Assembly (NCBI GenBank): GCA_014800685.1
Contig: JAAVFQ010000008.1
Span: 62,001-126,000 of the forward strand
Source: Bacteroidales bacterium
GTDB taxonomy: Bacteria > Bacteroidota > Bacteroidia > Bacteroidales > Muribaculaceae
DNA length: 64,000 nt
Direction: 5' to 3'
Shown here in pieces: positions 35,651-45,283 of this stretch (the stretch's first letter is position 1; every line of letters starts with the position of its first letter). Position numbers and translations under genes: made by a program. Below the pieces are notes generated by a model. That model made no database searches, was not told where the DNA came from, and saw only the letters and a program-made list of their open reading frames with translations.

Positions 35651-36327
35651 GAGATTCAATCACAAGAGACCGCCGCATAGACCGCCTGGACGAATATGCC
35701 CGTATCCGTGGCATTAACGACAATAGAATCACTAAAGATTGCGGACTCTCGCTCGGCACTCTCGGAAAATCCAGAAAACCCGGCAAAGACATTTCACTAA
35801 ATACCGCCAGGAAAATCCTTGACACATATTCCGATATTAACCGCGTTTGGTTTCTCACCGGTCGCGGACAAATGTTTGAATCTGAAATTCAACCCGACTT
35901 CATCACATATCCCCTCATTGACACCTCGCTGGCTCAGTGTGGTAAAGCCGACGGACTCTCTGAGGCTTCCAAAATGGAAGACCTTCCCAGAATCGCTATC
36001 CCGGGCATTCCCCGCGAAACAGAATTTTTCATTCAGGCCACCGGACATTCCATGATAAATCATGAGCATCCTCACCTCTCCATTCCTCCATCTTCGCTCG
36101 TGGGCCTCTCCAAAATCAATACCGGGATCATCCGGTGGGGAGAAGTATATGCCGTCTCCACTATTGACGGAATAATGATTAAGAGGCTCCTCCCGGATGA
36201 TAATGACCAAACCATCGTCAGATGTCTCTCCTACAACTCAGAAGAATTTCCGGAGTTTGTCATTCCTAAAGAAGAAATCAAAGAGGTAGCACGCATCACC
36301 TGCGTAGTGCCCGTCATGCTCAGATAA
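35647..36327 (+). CDS. S24 peptidase-like (LexA/CI-type) transcriptional regulator
   Basis: A 226-residue protein. The N-terminal helix-turn-helix (about residues 10-60) contains GINDNRITKDCGLSLGTLGK, as in CI-like Bacteroidetes regulators. The C-terminal LexA/S24 domain has the catalytic serine in ATGHSMI (Ser135) and lysine in GIMIKRL (Lys179), so the Ser-Lys dyad looks intact. No Ala-Gly or Cys-Gly cleavage site stands out in the linker. No phage genes adjoin it. It is tightly followed by tilS. Confidence 0.82.
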   Translation: MRDSITRDRRIDRLDEYARIRGINDNRITKDCGLSLGTLGKSRKPGKDISLNTARKILDTYSDINRVWFLTGRGQMFESEIQPDFITYPLIDTSLAQCGKADGLSEASKMEDLPRIAIPGIPRETEFFIQATGHSMINHEHPHLSIPPSSLVGLSKINTGIIRWGEVYAVSTIDGIMIKRLLPDDNDQTIVRCLSYNSEEFPEFVIPKEEIKEVARITCVVPVMLR

Positions 36328-36332
36328 TCCCG

Positions 36333-37613
36333 ATGAAGACTGCCCCTCTATCCCTTATTAAAGCTCTTCCTCACGGTGCCACTTCTCTGCTTGTGGCCGT
36401 GAGCGGAGGTGCCGACTCGGTGGCTCTTTTGCGCTCACTCCACCATCTGGCCGGAGCCGAAAACCTCCACGCCGTGCACTGCAACTTTCATCTCAGGGGC
36501 AGCGAAAGTGACCGTGACCTTAAATTCGTAGAAGCCCTCTGCCACGAGCTGCAAGTCACGCTCACGGTAATACATTTCAATGTCGAGGAATACATGAAGG
36601 AGCATGGAGTCTCTTTGGAAATGGCTTGCAGGGAACTCCGATATGCCGAGTTTCACAAGCTGAAAAAAGAGCTGGGATGTTCTCGCATAGTGCTCGGACA
36701 TCATCTTGATGACAACATTGAGACCATGCTGCTAAATCTCTTTCGCGGAACAGGACTGCGCGGTCTGGCCGCCATGAAGAGCGATGACGGAACCCTCTGG
36801 CGCCCTCTCCTTTCCCTGTCCCGGAAAGACATTCTGGACTATCTTCACGCCCTGGGGCAGCCCTTCGTCATCGACTCAAGCAATCTTGAAAGCGATGTCA
36901 GGCGCAATTTCATTCGCAACGAGCTTCTCCCTCTTCTCGCCACCCGCTGGCCCGGAATCCATAAATCGCTCGCCCTCTCACAGAGAAATTTCCGCGCCGA
37001 CCTTGACATCCTCGACTCCATAGAAATACCCGACAGCTACCTTTCTGCCGAGACTCTTCGCCAGTCGCCATCCCCGTCATTCCTAATTCGCACCCTGCTG
37101 CAGAAATCGGGCATCGCCGGGGGCAGCGTCATTGTGCGCGAAATAGAGAGAGCCATCCGCGCCGGCTCATATCCCCGCCGGTGGTCACTCTCCGGGCATG
37201 AAATTATTCTGGATCGCGACGGCCTCTCTATCGCTGACCGACCGGAGGGGGAGCTTACATCAATCCCTGACAGTCATCCCTTCACATTCGAGCAGCTGAC
37301 CCCTACGGCGAGCCTTATCGCTACGCTGAAACAGCATCCCGACAATAATATCCTCTACACCTCTCTTCACCCCTCACAAATTCTTTTCCGCCATCCACAA
37401 AAGGGCGACCGCATATCACCTCTCGGCATGAAGGGCTCCTCACTGCTGAGCGACATAATGAAAGATGCCGGCCTCACGATTATGCAACGGCGCGCCATCT
37501 GGCTCGCTGTAGACCCGGACGGCCACGTCATCTGGGTCCAAGGACTCAAGCGCTCGCGCCGCCACCTCCTCTCCCCTTCATCAGATAAGGGATATAGAAT
37601 CTATATACCCTGA
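36333..37613 (+). CDS. tilS: tRNA(Ile)-lysidine synthase
   Basis: TilS converts C34 of the CAU-anticodon tRNA-Ile to lysidine, allowing AUA decoding. The N-terminal N-type ATP pyrophosphatase has the PP-loop SGGADS (24-29), HCNFHLRGSESDRD, and HHLDDNIETMLLNL. RNFIRNELLPLL follows, then C-terminal substrate-binding domains. Length 426 is normal. It begins 5 bases after the S24 regulator gene, so the two are probably co-transcribed. Confidence 0.95.
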   Translation: MKTAPLSLIKALPHGATSLLVAVSGGADSVALLRSLHHLAGAENLHAVHCNFHLRGSESDRDLKFVEALCHELQVTLTVIHFNVEEYMKEHGVSLEMACRELRYAEFHKLKKELGCSRIVLGHHLDDNIETMLLNLFRGTGLRGLAAMKSDDGTLWRPLLSLSRKDILDYLHALGQPFVIDSSNLESDVRRNFIRNELLPLLATRWPGIHKSLALSQRNFRADLDILDSIEIPDSYLSAETLRQSPSPSFLIRTLLQKSGIAGGSVIVREIERAIRAGSYPRRWSLSGHEIILDRDGLSIADRPEGELTSIPDSHPFTFEQLTPTASLIATLKQHPDNNILYTSLHPSQILFRHPQKGDRISPLGMKGSSLLSDIMKDAGLTIMQRRAIWLAVDPDGHVIWVQGLKRSRRHLLSPSSDKGYRIYIP

Positions 37614-37808
37614 CACCCCGGTATTATTCACCACCAATCTTCTTTTGGCAGATTTTAGCATACTCTCAGAACAATCCGCCCCACATCTGCGTTATGGATA
37701 GTGACGGCGGCGTTATGTCCGTCTCATAACTCTAATTTTATTACTACAATGGTAAGCGGCACAATCCTACTTACCTTATCGTTTCACTTATTAAGATTAC
37801 TTTAGAAA

Positions 37809-38360
37809 ATGGCTAAAGAATGGATTTGCACCGTATGCGGATATGTAGCTGAAGGCGAAACCGCTCCCGAAAAGTGCCCTCAGTGCGGTGCTCCCGCAGA
37901 TAAGTTCAAAGAACTCGACCAGAAGGCTCTCCTTAAATTTGTCACAGAACACGAAATCGGCATTGCCAAGGGATGCGATGACGAAATGATAAAAGACCTC
38001 AATGCGCACTTCCAGGGCGAATGCACCGAAGTGGGTATGTATCTGGCCATGTCTCGTCAGGCCGACCGTGAGGGCTATCCCGAAGTGGCCGACGCTTTCA
38101 AGCGCTACGCTTGGGAAGAGGCTGAGCATGCGGCAAAATTTGCAGAGCTTCTCGGCGACGTCGTTTGGGACACTAAGACCAACCTTGAAAAGCGCATGCA
38201 CGCAGAGGCCGGTGCCAATGAAGATAAGATGCGCATAGCAAAGAATGCAAAGGCTCAGAATCTCGATGCTATTCATGACACTGTGCATGAGATGGCTAAA
38301 GATGAGGCTCGCCACGGCCGCGGCTTCGAAGGCCTTTACAACCGCTACTTCAAAAACTGA
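37809..38360 (+). CDS. rbr: Reverse rubrerythrin (rubredoxin domain first)
   Basis: This non-haem diiron peroxidase protects anaerobes from peroxide and oxygen. The 183-residue protein has an N-terminal rubredoxin-like zinc/iron knuckle (Cys7, Cys10, Cys23, Cys26; [22 protein letters not shown]) followed by the four-helix ferritin-like domain with metal ligands in [18 protein letters not shown] and [10 protein letters not shown]. The domain order is opposite to classical rubrerythrin. The 195-base upstream gap holds GGTAAG/CTTACC and TTATCGTTTCACTTATTAAG, which resembles the element right end. A terminator follows. Confidence 0.93.
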   Translation: MAKEWICTVCGYVAEGETAPEKCPQCGAPADKFKELDQKALLKFVTEHEIGIAKGCDDEMIKDLNAHFQGECTEVGMYLAMSRQADREGYPEVADAFKRYAWEEAEHAAKFAELLGDVVWDTKTNLEKRMHAEAGANEDKMRIAKNAKAQNLDAIHDTVHEMAKDEARHGRGFEGLYNRYFKN

Positions 38361-38411
38361 TTCTGAAAACCGGATTCCGCTCTCCCGCCTGGCGGCAGCG
38401 GAACGAATGAT

Positions 38412-38456
38412 AATGGCCGCGCCACGATTTATTCTGACGCGGCCATTGCGTTTTCC
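38412..38456 (+). terminator. Terminator after rubrerythrin
   Basis: A perfect 10-bp stem AATGGCCGCG/CGCGGCCATT with a 16-base loop, followed by GCGTTTTCCCC. Confidence 0.78.
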
Positions 38457-38493
38457 CCTCTTTCTATAATCCCTGACTTCAGCAACCTCCACC

Positions 38494-40026
38494 GTGGATT
38501 TCACCCCCCTCTTCCGGCCTTACTTCCTGAGACGAGCCCGACGCACTGACCGCTGGGCCACTGACACTACATCCATCCAGCGCTCTCTGCTCAGAAATAA
38601 TATCCGCCACGCTCAGAACACTGAATATGGTCGCCGCTACGGCTTTGACAAAATGTCAAAACTCTCAGACCCTTACGAGACTTTCCGACGTAGCGTCCCG
38701 ATAGTCGATTTCGAAGCCATCAGGCCCATCGTAATGAGAATGATTCAGGGGGAGAAAGACCTCCTCTGGCCCGGCGTTTGCCGCAATTTCGCGCAGTCAT
38801 CCGGCACTTCCGGGGGAAAATCAAAATACATACCCATCACGCCGGACTCGCTGCGCACAAATCATTATCCCGGCGCCTCTGACGCCGTAGCGCATTATTT
38901 AAGGCGAAATCCCTCTTCCAGAATATTCAGCGGCAAAGGATTCATCCTCGGAGGCTCCTTCGCCAATGAACTCAATCTCACCGACAGCAAGGTGCGCGTA
39001 GGAGATCTCAGCGCCACCCTTATCAATGATGTCACTCCACTGGCGGAAGCTGTGAGAATCCCCGAAAAAAAAATCGCCCTCATGCCCGACTGGGACGTGA
39101 AGCTGCCCGCTCTTGCTCAGGCGGCCCTGAAAGCCAATGTCACCAATATCTCAGGAGTCCCCTCCTGGTTTCTCGTAGTTCTAAAACGAGTTCTGGCGCT
39201 CAGCGGCAAGCAATCTCTTCATGAAGTCTGGCCCTCACTGGAAGTTTTCTTCCATGGTGGCATCTCTTTTGCCCCATACCGCAATGAATATCTGCGCATC
39301 ACAGACCCTGCCCGAATGCATTTCCTTGAAACATATAATGCCTCGGAAGGCTTCTTCGCTACGCAAAATGACTTCATCGACCCTGCGCTTCTCCTCATAA
39401 TAGACGCAGGCGTATTTTTCGAATTCGCGCCCGTAGGCAAGCCGGAATTACTGCCCGAAGATGCCGTGCCCGCCGAAGATGTGCAGCCCGGAAAAATCTA
39501 TGAGCTAATAATCTCCTCCACTAATGGTCTCTGGCGATACCGACTCGGAGACACCGTGAAGATAGAGAGCATCAATCCGCTGAAAATAACCATTGCCGGA
39601 CGCACTAAGAGCTTCATCAATGCTTTCGGAGAAGAGCTCATGGAGGCCAACGCCGAGAGTGCGATAGCCAAAGTCTGCAATGCCACCGGAGCCTCGATAA
39701 AAAACTATACAGCCGCCCCCGTATTCGCGGAAGGAGGACGCCGTGGCCGGCATGAATGGCTGATAGAATGGGGCAATAAGCCTGCCTCCATTAAAGAATT
39801 TGCAGCTCAGCTTGACCGGGAACTCTGCCATCTCAACTCCGACTATGAAGCCAAGAGAAACGGCAATATCTTCCTTGACCCGCTCTCTATCGTGACGGCT
39901 CGCGCCGGCCTCTTCGACAGCTGGCTGAAGTCTGCCGGAAACCACAAGCTCGGAGGTCAAAGAAAAGTGCCACGGCTCAATAACACCCGAGACCTCATGG
40001 ACTCCCTGCTCGAAATGAACAAATGA
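38494..40026 (+). CDS. GH3-family acyl-adenylate-type protein
   Basis: A 510-residue protein of the GH3 (auxin-responsive promoter) family, ANL-superfamily enzymes that in plants conjugate amino acids to acyl acids. It starts with GTG (MDFTPLFRPYF). ATP-binding motifs are visible: SSGTSGGKSKYIPIT, TYNASEGFFA, and LWRYRLGDTVKI. The C-terminal domain includes AGRTKSFINAFGEEL. Bacteroidetes commonly carry such genes, but the physiological substrate is unknown. It stands alone, between the rubrerythrin terminator and the rho promoter. Confidence 0.85.
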   Translation: MDFTPLFRPYFLRRARRTDRWATDTTSIQRSLLRNNIRHAQNTEYGRRYGFDKMSKLSDPYETFRRSVPIVDFEAIRPIVMRMIQGEKDLLWPGVCRNFAQSSGTSGGKSKYIPITPDSLRTNHYPGASDAVAHYLRRNPSSRIFSGKGFILGGSFANELNLTDSKVRVGDLSATLINDVTPLAEAVRIPEKKIALMPDWDVKLPALAQAALKANVTNISGVPSWFLVVLKRVLALSGKQSLHEVWPSLEVFFHGGISFAPYRNEYLRITDPARMHFLETYNASEGFFATQNDFIDPALLLIIDAGVFFEFAPVGKPELLPEDAVPAEDVQPGKIYELIISSTNGLWRYRLGDTVKIESINPLKITIAGRTKSFINAFGEELMEANAESAIAKVCNATGASIKNYTAAPVFAEGGRRGRHEWLIEWGNKPASIKEFAAQLDRELCHLNSDYEAKRNGNIFLDPLSIVTARAGLFDSWLKSAGNHKLGGQRKVPRLNNTRDLMDSLLEMNK

Positions 40027-40086
40027 CCCCCTCCTCCCACCGACTTATTTTTTTAACACGCAAAATAGCGATTTGCACCATGATTT

Positions 40087-40118
40087 TTTGGTCAAATCAA
40101 ATTTATTTTGTAACTTTG
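40087..40118 (+). promoter_or_regulatory. Promoter for rho
   Basis: TTTG (40087-40090) and TAACTTTG (40111-40118) are spaced by 20 bases. The next start codon is rho at 40648, so the predicted untranslated leader is about 520 bases. Confidence 0.82.
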
Positions 40119-40128
40119 CATTGAAGTT

Positions 40129-40347
40129 AAGTAAGCGCCGCAGACAGAAATTTAGCCATTTAAGTATGTCAGAGACGCAATGTGATTATTGAAAACAATG
40201 TGTTTTTTGGTGTCAGTTTCTCGGCGATGCGAGTGATGACATTTGCATATCTCGCTGAGAGCCAATGATGAATTAGTCCAAAAGACAAGTTTTTATACCA
40301 CAAGAGTTTCCGGCTGACATATTTCGCCTGATTTTTCAGACTTGCTT
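40129..40347 (+). repeat. Dispersed element, diverged full-length copy inside the rho leader
   Basis: It starts AAGTAAG and ends GATTTTTCAGACTTGCTT. The core keeps GCATATCTCGCTGAGAG, AATTAGTCCAAAAGACAAG and CACAAGAGTTT in the same order as the copy at 5872. The remainder of the leader (40348-40647) shows no ORF or clear hairpin that I can support. Confidence 0.65.
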
Positions 40348-40647
40348 CCCGGTAAGTTGATTACTCTGACCACTTACTGACACTTCACCTTCAAAAGGCC
40401 TCTTTGCATTGCAAATCTTATCATCTGAGGCCACCGGGACTTAGTGACCCTTACATCTCCCGGATTTTCCCGCTCTGACATTCTTTTCCATCCTGTCTAT
40501 CTCTGCAGGTTGCTTCCTCCATTTTGACAAGCACCTCCATGACGAAAGGACAATGACGCAGACTTTGCCGGCGTCATCTCCCAAACACCCTGACATGGTG
40601 TAGAAGAGTTGCAAGCGAACATACTCCTAACACCCAAAATCTACATA

Positions 40648-42693
40648 ATGTATAATTACGACGAGCTCTTTGCCATGGACATTGACGAGTTGAAGAAACT
40701 CGCTCTGGAGATGGGCATGAAAAAGGCTGAAAGTGCCGAAAAAGAAAGCCTCATCTACCATATATTGGATCATAGCGCAACTGAATTTGCCAAATCCGAG
40801 GCTCAGAAAGTAAGCGGACGTAACAAGACCACCCGTGAAAGAAAGCCTCGGGCAAAAAAAGATACTGAAAGAAAAACGGCTGAAAAGAAGGATGCAGGCG
40901 ACCCGCAACCGGCCGCTCAGCCCGACACCACCGCCGAGAAAAAGGATGCCATCGCCGCAGCCGAGGCTCCTGCACCTAAACGCAGAGGCCGCAAGCCTAA
41001 AGCTCAGGTAGAAGCAGAAAAAGCCGCTGCAGAAGCTCAGACAGCTATCGAGAAGCCGTCTGAAACGCCGTCCTCCGACGTCAATGCAGAGGGCGAGGCA
41101 TCGCCGGAAGAGAAGCCCGCTCCCAAAAAGCGTGGCCGCAAGCCTAAGGCAAAAGCCACTGAACAGGAGCAGCCGGCTCTCCCCCTAACCAATGAGGCTA
41201 CACAAGAGCCAGCCCCTCAAGAGGAAATTCCCGCCCCTGCCGAAACCGAGACCCCTCGAGACAATCAGCAGGCGGCTCAGCAACGCCCCGAAGAGAATCA
41301 GACTCCACAAGCTCATAAAGACAGACCCTCTCTCGACTCCTTCTTCACCCGCGCAAAAGGCAAGACTTTCACCCCTCGCACTCAGAAAGAAATCGAAGAG
41401 GCTGCCATTGCTGCGGCCAAGCAGCCTATCACCCTGCAGGAACCCGGCGCAAACACTCAGCTCCCCGCCCCCTATCAGCCCTCTCAGAGGCTTTCTAAAA
41501 AGCAGATGAGACGCCAGCAGAATCAGCAGAAGAAAAACTTCAATCAGTCTCATCGTCCCGACCTCATCTTCGACTTCGAGGGGATTCTCGTCTCTTCCGG
41601 AGTGCTGGAGGTGATGCCGGACGGATATGGTTTCCTCCGCTCAAGCGACTATAACTATCTCTCAAGCCCCGATGATGTCTACGTCTCTCAGCAGCAGATT
41701 AAGCAGTATGGCATGAAGAGTGGCGACGTGGTAGAGGGAGGCATCCGTCCTCCACGCGAGGGTGAGAAATATTTCCCGCTCTGCCGCGTACATTCCATCA
41801 ACGGGCTCGCCCCCGAACTTCTCCGCGACCGCGAGCCTTTCGAGCATCTCGTCCCCCTCTTCCCCGATGAGAAGTTCGATCTCACCAAAGGCCGTTCATC
41901 CAATATATCCACCCGCGTGGTGGATATGTTCGCCCCCATAGGAAAAGGACAGCGTGCCCTCATCGTGGCTCCCCCCAAGACCGGTAAGACCATTCTTCTA
42001 AAAGACATCGCCAACGCCATAGCCGAAAATCATCCCGAGACCTACATCATCATGCTTCTCATAGATGAGCGTCCCGAAGAGGTCACTGATATGGCTCGAA
42101 GCGTCAACGCCGAAGTCATCGCATCCACCTTCGATGAGCCGGCCGAGCGCCATGTCAAGATTGCCGGCATTGTGCTCGAAAAGGCTAAGCGCCTTGTGGA
42201 ATGTGGCCATGACGTTGTCATTATGCTTGACTCTATCACCCGACTCGCAAGAGCATATAATACCGTCTCTCCGGCTTCCGGAAAGATTCTTTCCGGCGGC
42301 GTGGATGCCAATGCCCTTCAGAAACCCAAACGATTCTTCGGAGCTGCGCGCAATATTGAGAACGGCGGCTCGCTGACCATTATCGCCACAGCGCTCACCG
42401 AGACCTCTTCCAAAATGGACGAAGTGATTTTCGAAGAGTTCAAGGGCACCGGCAATATGGAGCTTCAGCTTGACCGCAAGCTCTCCAACAAGCGTATTTT
42501 CCCCGCAGTGGACATTATCGCCTCCTCCACACGCCGAGACGATCTCCTGCTCAGCGATGAGACTCTCAACAGAATGTGGATTCTCCGCAACTATCTCAGC
42601 GACATGAACTCTATAGAAGCCATGGAGTTTATGAAGAAAAGAATGGAGATGACGCGTAACAACGAGGAACTCCTCGTCACTATGGACAGATAA
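40648..42693 (+). CDS. rho: Transcription termination factor Rho with long disordered N-terminal insert
   Basis: Rho is the hexameric RNA-dependent ATPase that ends untranslated transcripts. I choose the ATG at 40648 ([23 protein letters not shown]), which starts the Rho N-terminal helical domain; the track start adds 13 unlikely residues. Residues about 45-295 are an Ala/Pro/Glu/Lys-rich disordered insert with two AT-hook-like blocks ([18 protein letters not shown]). The RNA-binding fold ([12 protein letters not shown]), Walker A (PPKTGKT, near 440), [15 protein letters not shown] and the Q/R loops follow. A comparable insert in Bacteroides thetaiotaomicron Rho drives phase separation. The very long leader suggests autoregulation. 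Confidence 0.95.
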   Translation: MYNYDELFAMDIDELKKLALEMGMKKAESAEKESLIYHILDHSATEFAKSEAQKVSGRNKTTRERKPRAKKDTERKTAEKKDAGDPQPAAQPDTTAEKKDAIAAAEAPAPKRRGRKPKAQVEAEKAAAEAQTAIEKPSETPSSDVNAEGEASPEEKPAPKKRGRKPKAKATEQEQPALPLTNEATQEPAPQEEIPAPAETETPRDNQQAAQQRPEENQTPQAHKDRPSLDSFFTRAKGKTFTPRTQKEIEEAAIAAAKQPITLQEPGANTQLPAPYQPSQRLSKKQMRRQQNQQKKNFNQSHRPDLIFDFEGILVSSGVLEVMPDGYGFLRSSDYNYLSSPDDVYVSQQQIKQYGMKSGDVVEGGIRPPREGEKYFPLCRVHSINGLAPELLRDREPFEHLVPLFPDEKFDLTKGRSSNISTRVVDMFAPIGKGQRALIVAPPKTGKTILLKDIANAIAENHPETYIIMLLIDERPEEVTDMARSVNAEVIASTFDEPAERHVKIAGIVLEKAKRLVECGHDVVIMLDSITRLARAYNTVSPASGKILSGGVDANALQKPKRFFGAARNIENGGSLTIIATALTETSSKMDEVIFEEFKGTGNMELQLDRKLSNKRIFPAVDIIASSTRRDDLLLSDETLNRMWILRNYLSDMNSIEAMEFMKKRMEMTRNNEELLVTMDR

Positions 42694-42753
42694 TTTGATT
42701 TTTCCGTGAGCTGATTTATCCCTCACCGACTCACCATTTCCCAGCTGACACAC

Positions 42754-43242
42754 ATGGCCGGAATCCAAAAAACAAATGCCGCCCGCCTGCTCGACAAGGC
42801 CGGCATCTCCTACCGCCTCGTGCCCTACACTGTCGACCCCGAAAACCTCGCGGCCGACCATGTAGCGGCCTCTCTCAACGAGGACATCCGCCAAGTCTTC
42901 AAAACGCTCGTTCTTCATGGAGACAAGACGGGATATATCGTCTGCGTAATTCCCGGTGACATGGAGGTCGATCTCAAGGCCGCCGCCCGCATTTCCGCTA
43001 ACAAGAAAGTGGAAATGATACCCATGAAGTCGCTCCTTCAGGTCACAGGCTACATCCGCGGCGGATGCACTGCCATCGGAATGAAGAAGCACTTCCCTAC
43101 TTTCATTCACTCGTCGGCACTCTCATTCCCTACGATTTTCGTCTCTGCCGGAGTGCGGGGGCTTCAACTTGAAATTGCTCCCGCCGATCTTATTGAGGCT
43201 GCCCGGGCCACGGTCGCCGACATTGCTATCCCAATGCTCTGA
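42754..43242 (+). CDS. ybaK: Cys-tRNA(Pro) deacylase YbaK/EbsC
   Basis: A 162-residue cytoplasmic editing protein that clears cysteine mischarged on tRNA-Pro. The family blocks RQVFKTLVLHGDKTG (with the essential lysine), GCTAIGMKKHFPTFIH and SAGVRGLQLEIAP are all present. The gene lies 60 bases after rho and 1 base before aroC, and probably forms an operon with aroC and the radical SAM gene. Confidence 0.93.
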   Translation: MAGIQKTNAARLLDKAGISYRLVPYTVDPENLAADHVAASLNEDIRQVFKTLVLHGDKTGYIVCVIPGDMEVDLKAAARISANKKVEMIPMKSLLQVTGYIRGGCTAIGMKKHFPTFIHSSALSFPTIFVSAGVRGLQLEIAPADLIEAARATVADIAIPML

Positions 43243-43243
43243 T

Positions 43244-44290
43244 ATGAATACTTTCGGAAGAACTCTTCGTCTCACCACGTTTGGCGAAAGCCACGGAGAA
43301 GCCATCGGTGGCATCATCGATGGATTCCCGGCCGGATTCCGTCTTGACCTGAAGGCGGTTCAGGCATTCGTTAGCGCCAGACGCCCCGGAGCATCCCCTC
43401 TCACTTCCACTCGCAACGAGCCCGACATAGTGCAGTTTCTATCCGGCATCTCTCCTGAGGGTATCACATTCGGCTATCCCATCGGTTTTATCATAAAAAA
43501 CTCTGACACACGCCCATCGGACTATGCCAACCTCCGCGACGTCTTTCGCCCTAATCATGCAGACTTCACTTATCAGGCTAAATACGGGCTGAGAGATCAT
43601 CGCGGCGGCGGCCGCTCATCCGCACGCGAGACTGCCAACTGGGTGGTAGCGGGCGCTCTCGCCATCCAGCTCCTTCAGCATCACCACGTCGCTATTGAAG
43701 CCCGACTCGTCTCAGTGGGCAAATGTGGCGACCCCACGCTCTTCCACTCTTACATCGAGCAGATAAGAGCCCTGGGGGACTCTGTCGGTGGATGCGTGGA
43801 GGGCATCATCTCAGGACTTCCGGCCGGAGTCGGCGACCCTATATTTGACAAACTGGACGCTCGGCTCGCCCACGCCATGCTCACCATTAACGGTGCCAAA
43901 GGGTTTGAGAGCGGAGCCGGGTTTGAAATGGCACGAGCTTTAGGCTCTGAGGTCTCCGACACTTTCAAAGGACTTGGCAAACAGGGCTCTCTCACCGACA
44001 CTAATTTCTGCGGAGGAGTGCTCGGCGGAATTTCTGACGGTATGCCCGTGACCTTCCGCGTGGCCTTCAAGCCTACGCCCACCATAGGCCATCCTTTGCC
44101 TACCATCGACTCTGCAGGCAACCCTGCCACTCTCCGCGCTTCCGGACGCCACGACCCCTGCATCGCCGTCCGTGGCGCCCATGTGGTGAAAGCTATGGCT
44201 GCCCTCTGTGTGGCTGACCTTATGCTCTCCGACGGATTCATTCCTCCTACGGCCGTCAATAGAACATACTCTCCAAACCCCGGTCTATGA
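43244..44290 (+). CDS. aroC: Chorismate synthase
   Basis: The last step of the shikimate pathway: FMN-dependent elimination of phosphate from EPSP to chorismate. The correct start is 43244 (MNTFGRTLRLTTFGESHG), since the track start lies in ybaK. The 348-residue protein holds GESHGEAIGGIIDG, YGLRDHRGGGRSSARETANWV, and ASGRHDPCIAVRGAHVVKAM. Its stop overlaps the next gene start (ATGA). Confidence 0.97.
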   Translation: MNTFGRTLRLTTFGESHGEAIGGIIDGFPAGFRLDLKAVQAFVSARRPGASPLTSTRNEPDIVQFLSGISPEGITFGYPIGFIIKNSDTRPSDYANLRDVFRPNHADFTYQAKYGLRDHRGGGRSSARETANWVVAGALAIQLLQHHHVAIEARLVSVGKCGDPTLFHSYIEQIRALGDSVGGCVEGIISGLPAGVGDPIFDKLDARLAHAMLTINGAKGFESGAGFEMARALGSEVSDTFKGLGKQGSLTDTNFCGGVLGGISDGMPVTFRVAFKPTPTIGHPLPTIDSAGNPATLRASGRHDPCIAVRGAHVVKAMAALCVADLMLSDGFIPPTAVNRTYSPNPGL

Positions 44291-45237
44291 ATCCCTGGTA
44301 TAAAGACTATTCATCACTGCTGGCCGAAAAGTTTCCCGGAGTTAAGGTTCAGAAAATTTCGGTAGATGCCGGATTCTCATGCCCGAATCGTGATGGGACT
44401 ATCTCCACCGGGGGATGCATATATTGCAATAACCGCTCCTTCTCTCCCTCCTACTGTCAGCCTTCATTGTCTGTCAGCCAGCAGATTAACGAAGGCAAGG
44501 CTTTCTTCGCCCGTAAATATCCCAAGATGAAATATCTGGCATATTTCCAGGCTTATACGAGCACATTTAATTCCGACACTGCGCATCTCCTCTCGCTTTA
44601 TCACGAAGCTCTGGCTCAGACAGACGTCATAGGACTGGTGATCGGTACGCGCCCGGACTGTCTGCCTCTCCCTCTTCTCGACGCTCTGGCGGAAATCAAC
44701 CGTCGGCATACGGTAATGATAGAACTCGGAGCCGAAACCTCCCATAACCCTACTCTGCGCCTTATCAATCGCGGCCACTCATGGCAACAGACCATTGAGG
44801 CTGTTCTCGCCTGCAATGCCAGAGGTCTTGACGTAGGTCTGCATCTCATCGCCGGGCTCCCGGGAGAGACGGAAGAGGATGTCTTGCAGACTGTCAGAAG
44901 AGCTTCCCTGCTCCCGATATCATCCATCAAGCTCCATCAGCTTCAGATTATCCGTGACACTCCGCTGCAGCGAATGGTCAGCAACGGCACTCTCTCCCCA
45001 AGGCTATTCACTCCGGAGCGTTATCTCCAACTCTGTTTGCGGATCGTAGACATCGTTCCCCGCAGCATAGCCATTGAGAGATTCGTATCTCAAGCTCCGG
45101 CCGAACTGCTTGTAGCTCCCCGCTGGGGACTGAAAAATTATCAGTTCACTGACCGGCTGCATAAACTTCTGGGCTCCCGCAATGTCAAAAATCAAGAGGC
45201 AGAGGACTATCCTTCCATTTCCTCCCCCCAACTATAG
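44287..45237 (+). CDS. TIGR01212/YhcC-type radical SAM protein
   Basis: A 316-residue radical SAM enzyme with the family cysteine motif in SCPNRDGTISTGGCIYCNN (a CX12CX2C-type spacing typical of YhcC) and the conserved FQAYTSTF and GLHLIAGLPGE blocks. The reaction is not established for this family. It is translationally coupled to aroC by an ATGA overlap. Downstream come two direct repeats of AACTTACTT and the TlpA-type gene. Confidence 0.9.
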   Translation: MNPWYKDYSSLLAEKFPGVKVQKISVDAGFSCPNRDGTISTGGCIYCNNRSFSPSYCQPSLSVSQQINEGKAFFARKYPKMKYLAYFQAYTSTFNSDTAHLLSLYHEALAQTDVIGLVIGTRPDCLPLPLLDALAEINRRHTVMIELGAETSHNPTLRLINRGHSWQQTIEAVLACNARGLDVGLHLIAGLPGETEEDVLQTVRRASLLPISSIKLHQLQIIRDTPLQRMVSNGTLSPRLFTPERYLQLCLRIVDIVPRSIAIERFVSQAPAELLVAPRWGLKNYQFTDRLHKLLGSRNVKNQEAEDYPSISSPQL

Positions 45238-45283
45238 CTTACACAAGAACTTACTTTCATAAAAGAACTTACTTCATAAAATT

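Noticed and set aside
35647-36327. S24 regulator considered as evidence for a prophage
   Set aside because: Neighbours are icd and tilS; no integrase, structural or replication genes are present, so it is treated as a chromosomal regulator.
41998-43110. 370-aa minus-strand ORF spanning rho and ybaK
   Set aside because: It covers conserved parts of two real genes on the other strand and is not protein-like.
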